A stretch of 16,952 nucleotides of DNA from Gracilaria caudata (taxonomy: Eukaryota > Rhodophyta > Florideophyceae > Gracilariales > Gracilariaceae). The stretch covers positions 1 through 16,952 of the forward strand of contig JASCIV010000553.1 in the NCBI GenBank assembly GCA_030374735.1. Reading direction: 5' to 3'. The notes under the pieces were generated by a model. The model searched no databases, was not told the DNA's origin, and saw only the letters and a program-made list of their open reading frames with translations. The translations under genes and the position numbers were made by a program. Each line of letters opens with the position of its first letter. Within the stretch, counting starts at the first letter, position 1. This document shows positions 6,329-14,621 of this stretch, in pieces.

Positions 6329-9118
6329 TCACGGCTGCAAATCGTCGTCAAGATACGCGCCGTTGCGCCTCCACAGCCACGCCTGCCCCGCCGGCGGCTC
6401 CACGCGGCCGCCAAACTGGCGCACAAATTCGCGCCGCTTCGCGCGTGACCGATACTCATCGCTCACCCTTCGTTTCAGCAGAATCTCTATGCCCTCCTTC
6501 ACCGCCTCTCTCGCCTGCTCGTACACCATCCGTTCCACGTGCTCGTCCGTCAGACACTGCTCGGGCACGTCGATGGGCTTACCGAAGCGGTAGTACGTGC
6601 GATCCGCCTCCGTCGGGAGTGGCAGCGGTGGAACCATTGGCCTATCTTCTCCGCTGTCGCCGCGCCACGACCGCACAGAATCGGCCGCAAAGCTCCAGTC
6701 CATTGGTCGTCCTATCAACCTACTGCCTGTGTCGATCACCGTTTTCACTTGCGACGCGTTCAAAAACGGGATGACCGAATCTTCCGTGCCCACCGATGAC
6801 AGAGGGATGATTTGCGCGCCGAACAACGCGCAGCTCCGCACGAACTCGGGCTCTTGCGGCCACAGCAGTTCGTACTTGCTTGTTCGCGGGTCCTTGAGCG
6901 CCTCTTGCGCGCCGCCTGGAAATAGCAGCATCCAATTTCCGAACGACATGTTTTCAATCAGTGAGTTGGGCGTCAGCGTAGTCACCCCAAACTTCTTCAA
7001 AGTTTCCACGTCAACCGTGGGCGCCATCGGGAATGACTGAATTGGACCGGCAAGTACATACGGGTGTGCCAAGGACCTGATCAACACCCCCCGTGACTGC
7101 AACACACGAGTCACAGGATGCGACGTATCCAGCCACCCCATGATAGTGTGGTTGCTCACAAACAGAATCGGTCTGTTCGGGTCATATGCTGGGATATTCT
7201 CCTCTCCGATGAACACAGGTGAAAACTCCCTCGTGCTCGTCTGCACATAATCCAGTGCAGTTCTCAGCTCTTGTCGAGAGAACTTTTCGCATCTTCGCGC
7301 AGCACGGGAAACGAAGCGTTTGCGCAACGCAGCCCGACGCCGGAGCAACCCTTCACTCGCCTTCGCTTCCGAACCATTCGACTTGGTTTTCCTCGCATTG
7401 AATGGCCGAAGGAACGCAGCGAGATTGAATCTTGGATCCATTGCTGCCGCGTGGCCCCCGTAGGGCAACACCATGGTATGTATCCCAGGGATAAGTCGTT
7501 CCAATCTCTTCAATTCCGAAAAGCTTGGAAGAAGGTTATCATTCACGGACGCTATCACAGCCAGTTTTGTGCCGCTTTCCGAGCTCGATAGTGATTTGTA
7601 CTGCTCTTGCGATAGATAGAAGCTGTTCAACAAATTGATACGCCATTGCATTGTGCGCAACGGGAGTACGTCAGAAATCGCACTAAGACTTGTCAGCATC
7701 TTTCGCAGTCGTGGAACCAGTTCTGGTGTAAAATTGGATCCCATAGAATCAAAGTCCAGCAGAAATGGAAAGAGAGCATACGGAAGAAGCCCTTTGTACA
7801 CATCCTCAGGTATACCGATGGAAAGCAGCGTACCCCACAGGTTTCGCGTCGCAGAGCGCGAGTAGCTGGTTGCAGGGTTGAGCATCGTAACAAGTTCTAG
7901 ACTTATGGACGGCTGCTGGTTTGCTTGTCTTTCCTTGTTCTGACTTGCACACACAAGCGCTAACATGCCCCCCATGCTTTCTCCAAAGACACAGACAGGG
8001 TCTGAACCAGCGTCGTCCTTGATAAGGTCGAGAATGTCTGACGCCATCTCAGGGATTGACTGACGGTTGTCGGGCGGATATATGACGCCTGATACATCAT
8101 AGACGCCTTCTTCCTCCAAAGCTTTGATTTGGCTCACTATACCCTTACCATTACCGTCAATCCCAGGGACATAATAGAGCTTTCTCTGATAGGCAGTGCG
8201 AGGTTTTCCAGAAAGTCGAACTAAACGCAAGGCAACTTTCTCGTCTGTCTGTCGCAGCTTGTCCACAGCGGGCGCAACTTGTTCGGGAATCTGACTGTAG
8301 GGGGAGTAAATTTCATCTGCAGGACGTCCAAACCTTTCATTCGGATTGGGTCGATCCAAAAGATGAGGTCGTTGCACTGCATGTAGACCAAACGCTCCAA
8401 GTGGACCATTTTGAATCTTAATCTTTCGCAGCACATTGTCTACATACGAGGTGTCAATGCCGTGAAACTCAGCACCGTAGATAGCAGTCTGGACATATCG
8501 ACGAGACGGACGCAACTGCGGGGTGATCAGCGCAGAGAAAGGCGGTGGTACAAAAACTATGGTACGTGCTTTGACTTTTGTGCCATCGGCAAGTACGCAC
8601 GTGACATGTTGTACTCGCGAAAAGTCGGGAAGCGGGAACGGGACAGCACCCTCAGAGCGTGCAATTGACTTGAACTCATCGGCCGATATCCAGTGTAACA
8701 CACCTTGTACACCGTACTCACTGCGACGGTCTAGTTGTATGTTAGCGAAAACCGGCTCTGGTGGGATGCCTGGAATATCGAACTTGAGAGTGTACCCTGG
8801 TAAACGAGCGGGCTTCGACGAGTGAGGTCTCACGCGACGTGAACGGATTCTGGAGTGCGGTCCAAGTACGTTCGGGTTCATATTGGAGAAGTACGCAAAA
8901 TAGGGCAGTGGAGAAGTTGGGGGTAAACTAGGGGGGAGCTGAAACTCATTTTCAGCGGCGTTGGCTGGGTGAACAGTTTGAGTGCGGACGGTGCGCGGGA
9001 GCTGAGATGTTGCTACCGGGACCTCCTTGCACGAGGCTTTGGAGTAGCGCGCTCGGTGGCGGCGGTGACGGCGGAGCGGCGTCGGTGCCACGAAGGTGGG
9101 CGATGGATGCGGCTTCAT
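6329..9118 (-). CDS. GGCT-like domain fused to phytyl-ester-synthase-like hydrolase/acyltransferase
   Basis: This frame encodes 929 residues. The first 60 are Arg/Ser/Pro-rich with few acids, suggesting a plastid transit peptide. Residues about 71-235 match a gamma-glutamylcyclotransferase fold: YFAYFSNMNPNVL (the YGSN motif with Phe77 for Gly), ANIQ, GVLHWIS, SEGA (Glu156, probable acid/base) and PSRRY. Next comes an alpha/beta hydrolase (about 310-580) with GESMG (nucleophile Ser381), Asp527 and His556. An LPLAT/DGAT2-like acyltransferase follows (about 600-880) with NHTIMGWLD (His657, Asp664) and FPGGAQE (733-739). Hydrolase plus acyltransferase is the layout of plastoglobule phytyl ester synthases (plant PES1/PES2), which esterify phytol and diacylglycerol with acyl groups from galactolipids. 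An in-frame stop lies four codons upstream of the ATG, with no earlier Met. The GGCT fusion is unexpected to me. Family call is strong; exact substrate is unknown. Confidence 0.9.
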   Translation of the reverse strand: MKPHPSPTFVAPTPLRRHRRHRARYSKASCKEVPVATSQLPRTVRTQTVHPANAAENEFQLPPSLPPTSPLPYFAYFSNMNPNVLGPHSRIRSRRVRPHSSKPARLPGYTLKFDIPGIPPEPVFANIQLDRRSEYGVQGVLHWISADEFKSIARSEGAVPFPLPDFSRVQHVTCVLADGTKVKARTIVFVPPPFSALITPQLRPSRRYVQTAIYGAEFHGIDTSYVDNVLRKIKIQNGPLGAFGLHAVQRPHLLDRPNPNERFGRPADEIYSPYSQIPEQVAPAVDKLRQTDEKVALRLVRLSGKPRTAYQRKLYYVPGIDGNGKGIVSQIKALEEEGVYDVSGVIYPPDNRQSIPEMASDILDLIKDDAGSDPVCVFGESMGGMLALVCASQNKERQANQQPSISLELVTMLNPATSYSRSATRNLWGTLLSIGIPEDVYKGLLPYALFPFLLDFDSMGSNFTPELVPRLRKMLTSLSAISDVLPLRTMQWRINLLNSFYLSQEQYKSLSSSESGTKLAVIASVNDNLLPSFSELKRLERLIPGIHTMVLPYGGHAAAMDPRFNLAAFLRPFNARKTKSNGSEAKASEGLLRRRAALRKRFVSRAARRCEKFSRQELRTALDYVQTSTREFSPVFIGEENIPAYDPNRPILFVSNHTIMGWLDTSHPVTRVLQSRGVLIRSLAHPYVLAGPIQSFPMAPTVDVETLKKFGVTTLTPNSLIENMSFGNWMLLFPGGAQEALKDPRTSKYELLWPQEPEFVRSCALFGAQIIPLSSVGTEDSVIPFLNASQVKTVIDTGSRLIGRPMDWSFAADSVRSWRGDSGEDRPMVPPLPLPTEADRTYYRFGKPIDVPEQCLTDEHVERMVYEQAREAVKEGIEILLKRRVSDEYRSRAKRREFVRQFGGRVEPPAGQAWLWRRNGAYLDDDLQP

Positions 9119-9432
9119 GGCGTGTATGTACTACCGAATTTCGCGACGCCACACGAGAAAAAAACGAAGATGAGAAAGAGTCATAAGGATTCCTCTACGG
9201 GCTCGTGAAGGTGTGCCACGGATGACAACCCGGCGGAAGTTGTTTTAAGCAGGTTGCTGTTAATTTCTGCACGCAGTTGACGAGGGCAGATCAAGGCGAT
9301 AAGGTTAAGAGAAGAGTCTGCGACAATAGCGTACAAGGGTAAGTTAGCAACTGATTCATTTCGCCGCCTGCTCCTTACGCTTGACATTGAGCCGCTTGCG
9401 GTACAAATGCTCCGGTCGAGATTCAGCCTGAG

Positions 9433-9563
9433 CCAATCGGAGGTCTATACCTTCTGAATGCGTCCACCTCACACGCCGCCAAGTGTCCAGCACTCCGGCG
9501 GACGGAGATGGCCCAACGGATCAGTACGACCAATCAATTTGCATGCCGTTTCATGGAACCAAT
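9433..9563 (-). promoter_or_regulatory. Cluster of three CCAAT boxes
   Basis: CCAATC occurs at 9433, 9530 and 9559, each on the plus strand. They lie 315-445 bp upstream of the PES-like ATG and over 1.1 kb from the bZIP ATG, so they more probably serve the PES-like gene. NF-Y is the usual CCAAT-binding factor and acts in either orientation. No occupancy can be shown from sequence. Confidence 0.4.
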
Positions 9564-10310
9564 CAAACTGGCGCAACGCGGCAGAGCATATCTCCTGCTG
9601 CTGCTCGTAAGCGCGCTTCGCAACCGATACTACCTGCTGTTCACGTGTTCCGTCCGTCTTCAGGTGATCGCAACGGATGTCGCCGAAAGCAATCGCATGT
9701 CAACTCAAAGCTTCAGACGGGTAAGATCGTATTCATCACACGCCTTCGCTCGTACCTAAACAATGTCGGAGACGGCAACGCCATAATACTTTTCACCGCT
9801 TGGCTGACGAACCCCCAAGCTCTCCGGATACAAAACTAATTCCTAACTGTGCTTGTTTGGTAAACTTGAGATCAACTACCAATATCTGACTTCCGCCGCA
9901 GTGAAAACAGCTTGTATGTACCTTTCACATTCGTACGTGTCGCTCTAAACAAAGAACGGGCGTCGCAAAAGAAAACTCGTTCGTGCTTTCCAATGGAGCC
10001 CAATGATTTACATATTTGTGAACAAACGACAAATGCGCGCACTAAAGTTTGGAACCCCCACTTCAGTTCGTAGCCACGTAACCGCAACTCCACCTTCCCA
10101 ACTTCCTGACGCTTAAGATGCTAAAAGGCCTCTCATGAAAAAAAGAGTGCTTCAAATCATTTTCCGAACTTGGACTGTCAGGAAAGAGAGAGCGTAATTC
10201 TGGTCATCTCATCCTCCTGGGCAGTGCTGAATATCAATTGTAACCCGCTCGTTGATAATTTACCCCTCTCCATATGTCTGTCCACAGTTTTGATGTTTTA
10301 CTTCCCATCG

Positions 10311-10330
10311 ATTTTGACTCATTTTGACTC
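10311..10330 (+). promoter_or_regulatory. Tandem AP-1/GCN4-like sites upstream of the bZIP gene
   Basis: The 10-mer ATTTTGACTC is repeated exactly twice in tandem. The first copy runs into a perfect TGACTCA (10315-10321), the classical AP-1/GCN4 bZIP site; the second gives TGACTCT. They lie about 360 bp before the bZIP start codon and may allow autoregulation, which is inference. Confidence 0.45.
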
Positions 10331-10557
10331 TCGGCAACAGCGATTTTCTTCCTTCGGCGATACAGAGCATCATAACGTTCCCGTTTTAGGCTTCACTTCA
10401 CGTCTACATCGTCTCTACAACCAACGATAACCTTCCAAGAGAGAACATGCGCTCTCGTAAGCAAAGTTCAAATATTCATTGGTTACTCTCCTTGCAACCT
10501 TTTAAAATGTACTCCAAGCCTTATCCTATTCGGGAAACTCTTCCACAGCTCCGGAAG

Positions 10558-10565
10558 TATATAAA
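10558..10565 (+). promoter_or_regulatory. TATA box of the bZIP gene
   Basis: TATATAAA lies 123 bp upstream of the ATG at 10688. An ATG at 10570 opens a 10-codon frame, but it is too close to the TATA box to be in the transcript if initiation is about 25-30 bp downstream. Confidence 0.65.
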
Positions 10566-10687
10566 CGACATGGAGTCGCTCGTTTCTCGACATCGACGCT
10601 AAGCCACTCGCAACAATCGCTTCCATCCACTGGTAACAAGCGTCTTGTTGAAAAAACGAAGAACTCCACGATCTTCCGCAAGAAATC

Positions 10688-12022
10688 ATGAGCAACCCGA
10701 ACGATTTCTTGAACTTTGAACCTTCTACCGACCCCCTATCCGAACTGCCGAGCCAGGGTTTGTTGGAGTATCTAAACAATGCTTCGACGCAAGATGGGGG
10801 GCTTATCAACGTTTCTGGCAGCGGAACTGGCAATGCACCATCTCTATCGCCCGCTTCGAATCAAATGGGGTTGCTTCCTGTTCATCGTCCAATCCCATCG
10901 CCTTCTGGGTTGAACGCTTCAGATGACTTTCTCGAGTTGCTGAAGACGAATGCAAGCCAATTGGGCGAGCTTCAAAGTCAAGGCGCGGAAGGTGTTGAAG
11001 ACAACGGTGTTGCGTCTGATGCATCGATTCTCACCCGCAGCATTTCGGAGGTGACAATGGATATGCTACATCGCACTCCTTTTGCGAACGTAGCAAAGCA
11101 TGAAACTGATGGCTCCATGTCAGTTCCAAACGGGTTTGTCGGCTATGGCCAGCCAGCTCAGGCGCCATCGACCATCAACGCAATCCAGATGGTACGTCAA
11201 GAAAACTTGATGCCGACCCCTCCGCTACAGCAAACAGCCAACGCATCCCAGTATGGGACAGCCAACGCGACGGCTGCACTAACGAAGGGGCTTTTGATGC
11301 AAGAGGGCAAGTTCTTCTCTCTTCCCTTCAAACCTGGTCATGGAGGCGCTGGTCCCGAAGCGCAACCTGCGGAGGTGAAGCTGATGAAGGCAGCTGAACC
11401 AAGAACTCCGCAGGCAATCGTTCAGCCACCCGACGACGTTCACGGAGTGGCTCATGCTCATCCCCTTCCTTCTGGGCTTCCGAGCGGTACATTGCAAGCC
11501 GCGAAGCAAAACAATGGGGATAAGCTTCTTCCAGGAGTTCCCGCGAAAAGATCCCGGGGTGGAGCAGTAGTGCGACGGGTCTTGAAGCGAATGGGAAAAA
11601 GCAATTCCGACGTCCCATCTTTGCTCTCTAGTGTCTGTGACGAGCAAACGAAGTCGAGCTCCACAGAGGTCAAGCATCAGTTTGACGCTGAAGAAAAAAG
11701 GGGCAAGAAAAGGAAGATCGAGAATGCTGAAAATGAGGAAGAGCTTAAAAAGCTCAGACGGGTACGGAACCGGGAGAGCGTGGAGAAGTGCCGGGCGAAG
11801 CAGAGGATAAGGCTGGAAAAATTGGAAGAAGAAGATAGGGCGCTGAGATCGGAATGCGAAATCATGCGTCAAATGGCAGAAGTGTTCCAGGAGAAATGGA
11901 AGCAGGTCGCCGAAGAGTATCACAAAATCTGTGGGAAAGAAGCCGGTGAATGCCCCATGGTCATCCCACCAAACACAACACTGCCCGAGGCAGCAACATT
12001 GTCTGCCGCCGAGAGAAGTTAG
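10688..12022 (+). CDS. bZIP transcription factor
   Basis: This frame encodes 444 residues with a bZIP domain near the C-terminus (about 350-410). The basic region has NRESVEKCR (Asn361, Arg369), fitting N-x7-R. Arg369 is followed after exactly nine residues by Leu379, then heptads Leu386, Met393 and Phe400, so the zipper is short and ends in non-Leu residues. Val365 and Cys368 differ from the plant-type NRESARRSR and are partly like C/EBP-type basic regions, so site preference cannot be assumed. Residues 1-290 are low in structure and rich in Ser, Pro, Gln, Asn and Ala, a likely activation region, with a basic patch at 287-304 (KRSRGGAVVRRVLKRMGK) and KRGKKRK at 337-343 as probable nuclear signals. 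The start follows a TATA box and is the first ATG downstream of it apart from one very close to the TATA. The target genes are not known. Confidence 0.9.
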   Translation: MSNPNDFLNFEPSTDPLSELPSQGLLEYLNNASTQDGGLINVSGSGTGNAPSLSPASNQMGLLPVHRPIPSPSGLNASDDFLELLKTNASQLGELQSQGAEGVEDNGVASDASILTRSISEVTMDMLHRTPFANVAKHETDGSMSVPNGFVGYGQPAQAPSTINAIQMVRQENLMPTPPLQQTANASQYGTANATAALTKGLLMQEGKFFSLPFKPGHGGAGPEAQPAEVKLMKAAEPRTPQAIVQPPDDVHGVAHAHPLPSGLPSGTLQAAKQNNGDKLLPGVPAKRSRGGAVVRRVLKRMGKSNSDVPSLLSSVCDEQTKSSSTEVKHQFDAEEKRGKKRKIENAENEEELKKLRRVRNRESVEKCRAKQRIRLEKLEEEDRALRSECEIMRQMAEVFQEKWKQVAEEYHKICGKEAGECPMVIPPNTTLPEAATLSAAERS

Positions 12023-12273
12023 GGTGAAACGAAAGCCTTACCTCGCGTGGTAATGTTTTTTAAAAAACAGACGACAGTGGAACGGCCGGACGATCAAAAA
12101 CGTTGTTTCATTCGTCTTGTGAAAGTGGGGCTGGGGCGGGGAACATCTACGTTTGTAGCTTCCCTTCGTACTTAACGCCAAGTGGCGTACTATCTTGTAT
12201 TTCTAACGATATAAACAGCAATCTATAACATGAGAAATTTGACTCGTTAACAGGAATAGCAACGTAGGAAGAA

Positions 12274-12301
12274 CTCCCATCCTTTATACCGTGGGTGGGA
12301 G
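12274..12301 (+). other. Hairpin in the putative bZIP 3' region
   Basis: CTCCCATCC (12274-12282) pairs with GGGTGGGAG (12293-12301) over nine pairs, one of them a G-U wobble if RNA, with a 10-nt loop. It lies about 250 nt after the bZIP stop and might be a 3' UTR structure. The role is unknown. Confidence 0.4.
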
Positions 12302-12309
12302 CTGTTTCA

Positions 12310-12331
12310 TCTCTCTCTCTCTCTCTCTCTC
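12310..12331. repeat. CT dinucleotide microsatellite
   Basis: A run of about ten and a half TC/CT units. It probably varies in length between strains. Confidence 0.9.
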
Positions 12332-12977
12332 ATTCATGAATCGCGGGCGTCAATTACACCCCACGCGGATGCTTGTCTCTTGTACTTTTACTTTAACAAT
12401 CTCATTATTTCTCATTCTAAAGTGTGGCTCCTAGTCACTGCAAATCCTTGGGGGAGGGTGAAACCTCCCATATCGATATGGCTGATTCGAAGTGCAGGAC
12501 AAATACTTCAAGTTGTAAGCAACAGCCGTCACAATCGTTGCTGATAGTTCGAACCAGAAAAAGGTCCCTGTCCTACTCGACAATTGACCTATTTGGCCAA
12601 GGTCCAGTACATGTGCACACAGTGGTCTACAAGAAACGGTGCTGTAGAAAATCCCTGGAACTTGGGTATACAGGTAAAGGGTCGAGGAGAACAGGAGCCT
12701 TACGCTTCTTCTCTGTCTTTCATCGCTGCCTACCGGTGACCAGTTGAGTCTCACCTTCTGCCTAAATACCGTCATGAGTTCACGCTTTTTCCACGTGTTT
12801 TGTCCACCTCGAAGAAAATGGTCGAAGCTGCTAAGGAACGTGTTTTGCCCGTATTCGACGCTGCAGAGCTGGTCCTCAGTGAAACCAACTACTGCAGAAA
12901 ACTTGGATCGGAGAAAGGAGAAAGATTGGCGTGAGCAACTGTGTGCCAAGTCTCCGTTTGGTGTTCAAATTCGCTTG

Positions 12978-14621
12978 TCAATGTCGCCTTCTTTTCTTTC
13001 GAGGAGAACCGAAGCTCGAACGAAGTGAGTTTTCGTCACCGTCTGACTTTCCAAGTTCTACGCCGTCTTCTTCCAATGAGCCAAACTTCCCTTTCGCATA
13101 ATTCGCCTTCATCTTCTCTATGTTTTCCTTGCTTACTTTGGCATGGTCAACGATTGGCCTTGGGTAGTCTCTTCCAATAACGCAGCCCGCTTTCCTTTGA
13201 ACTGCTTCCGGTGCTTTCCATGGCTCGTAGATGTATTTTGATGGCATCTTTTTCAGTACAGGTAGGTAATGGCGAATAAAGTTACCATCCTTGTCCCACT
13301 TCTTTCCGAACGCAATGGGTGAGTAAACACGATAGTACATAACAAAAAACGCGCTGCAGCTGAGCCACATCCAGTTTGCCGAATTCAGTGCGTAGTCATA
13401 ATCCACAAGATACCTTTCGAAGACCTTGAATCCTTCTTCCCAACTAACCCAAAGGTCGCCCCTGGTCAGGAAACAAGCCAAACTGTGTCTCCCTAAATGA
13501 TGAACGAAACCCTCCTTATGCAATTGAGTCATCAACGCGTCAATCCATGGAAATCCGGTTTCAGCTTGAGCCCAGCGTTCGAGTAACTTCCTTGATTTCT
13601 TGTCCTCACGCCAATCAATCTGCCTGCAGACGACGTTTCCTCGTATTTGGTGGAAGTTCTTTACTGCATACGCCAACAACCAGAAGTGTTCTCGCCATAT
13701 GAGCTGACCCCACAATGTGGTCTGCCGCATCTCTTGCAACTCGTGACGTTGCTCAATCTCACGGAGTCCAGCATGGAATACACGACAACTGACGCATCCA
13801 AGCGCGAGATATGGAGAGAGCACGGTGGTTTCTCGGACAGAAAACGAGGCTGGGTTTGTTTTGGGTTTCGAAAAGTCAGCTACAATGCGACCATCTTCCT
13901 GTCGCAAGAAACGATTCATTCGCCGCAAACCTGCGTCCTCTCCACCATGAAACACTTCCCATCGATTCTCCAAATCGTGATATCCAAGGTCTGAGAAAGA
14001 TGGGAATTCCAGCATGCGCTCTTCTCTATCTTGCTTGATAAAAGGGTCTTCGACAAGGTTTACAGCGTCCCCATCGGCGAATTTCTTTGGTTGCCTTGGT
14101 TCTCCAAACTCATCCACAAGCCGAAACATACCGTTCATGTTTCTTGGGGCATGTCCATCACAGCGTCGAAGAAGTTCGTCCGGGTCGTAGAGAAGAAATC
14201 CTGGAAAGGAATCCACGTGAATGCCTAGCGACTCCAGTTCTGATAGTACTAGACCATCTCGCTCACGGGGTTGGGGAGCATACTCTTTCTCCCAGAATGC
14301 ACTCGTCACTCCCCATCGTCGAGCGAGCTCTGGCACAACTTCGTGCGCATTGCCACTTATCACCCGTAGATGGAGATCATGTTTCAGGAGGTTTTGCTGC
14401 AGACTACAGACCGATTCACGCAAGAATTTTATTCGAACCGCGCTGCAGTTCTCCGGACAAAGAGTTGGATCCACGACATATAGGGGTATCAGTGGGCGCT
14501 CAGTTCGCTTTGCAAGTCTGATTGCTGCATTTAAAGCGAGATTATCAGACAAACGAAGATCTCTGCGAAACCAGTGCAGAACGCTTTCTGTGACCATTGC
14601 GAAAGAAAAGGCGTCTTTCAT
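12978..14621 (-). CDS. (6-4) photolyase / animal-type cryptochrome family protein
   Basis: This frame encodes 547 residues, the usual length of the family. The N-terminal photolyase domain opens with VLHWFRRDLRLSDNLAL. The FAD domain contains GFPWIDALMTQLHKEGFVHHLGRHSLACFLTRGDLW, NWMWLSCSAFF, RVYSPIAFGKK, YIYEPWKAP and DYPRPIVDH, wording typical of (6-4) photolyases and animal-type cryptochromes. His375 and His379 match the two histidines needed for (6-4) repair. Asn413 lies where the flavin-N5-facing residue is Asn in photolyases and Cys in insect cryptochromes, favouring repair activity. The tail ends in PRKKRRRH, a probable nuclear signal. Oddities: the usual DADWS is DYDYA (407-411) and NxGNWMW reads NSANWMW, with Ala415 for Gly. 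Met9 is an alternative start; an in-frame stop upstream of Met1 with no earlier Met supports Met1. It repairs UV (6-4) photoproducts with blue light; some algal members also signal. Confidence 0.93.
   Translation of the reverse strand: MKDAFSFAMVTESVLHWFRRDLRLSDNLALNAAIRLAKRTERPLIPLYVVDPTLCPENCSAVRIKFLRESVCSLQQNLLKHDLHLRVISGNAHEVVPELARRWGVTSAFWEKEYAPQPRERDGLVLSELESLGIHVDSFPGFLLYDPDELLRRCDGHAPRNMNGMFRLVDEFGEPRQPKKFADGDAVNLVEDPFIKQDREERMLEFPSFSDLGYHDLENRWEVFHGGEDAGLRRMNRFLRQEDGRIVADFSKPKTNPASFSVRETTVLSPYLALGCVSCRVFHAGLREIEQRHELQEMRQTTLWGQLIWREHFWLLAYAVKNFHQIRGNVVCRQIDWREDKKSRKLLERWAQAETGFPWIDALMTQLHKEGFVHHLGRHSLACFLTRGDLWVSWEEGFKVFERYLVDYDYALNSANWMWLSCSAFFVMYYRVYSPIAFGKKWDKDGNFIRHYLPVLKKMPSKYIYEPWKAPEAVQRKAGCVIGRDYPRPIVDHAKVSKENIEKMKANYAKGKFGSLEEDGVELGKSDGDENSLRSSFGSPRKKRRRH

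Larger units (their letters stand above)
9119..10687. promoter_or_regulatory. Divergent intergenic region, PES-like and bZIP genes
   Basis: About 1.57 kb between divergent start codons, with no supported gene. It holds three CCAATC boxes (9433-9437, 9530-9534, 9559-9563), a CACGTG G-box core (9642-9647), a tandem pair of AP-1-like sites (10311-10330), an ATTGG box (10478-10482) and the TATA box of the bZIP gene (10558-10565). No TATA box is recognisable for the PES-like gene. Short overlapping frames near 9483-9839 look accidental. Confidence 0.6.
12023..12977. other. Convergent 3' region, bZIP and photolyase genes
   Basis: About 955 bp between converging genes. It holds an A/T palindrome GTTTTTTAAAAAAC (12055-12068), a GC-rich hairpin (12274-12301) and a CT microsatellite (12310-12331). 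Opposing frames at 12424-12747 (+) and 12431-12949 (-) resemble no family I know and are best taken as noncoding. A CACGTG occurs at 12792-12797. No AATAAA is seen. Confidence 0.55.

Noticed and set aside
9483..9839. 118-codon frame, with an overlapping 83-codon frame at 9508-9759
   Set aside because: No domain, no promoter signals close by, and two overlapping frames of similar length in an intergenic region suggest chance. RNA-seq could overturn this.
10570..10602. Ten-codon upstream ORF before the bZIP gene
   Set aside because: Its ATG lies only 5 bp after the TATA box, so it is probably upstream of the transcription start.
12055..12068. A/T palindrome after the bZIP stop as a terminator
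   Set aside because: An all-A/T stem apart from the end pair is weak, and hairpin-plus-U termination is not the mechanism for eukaryotic mRNA genes.
12431..12949. 172-codon minus-strand frame just downstream of the photolyase gene
   Set aside because: No recognisable family, overlaps an opposing frame, and begins 28 bp after the photolyase stop, where its 3' UTR should be.
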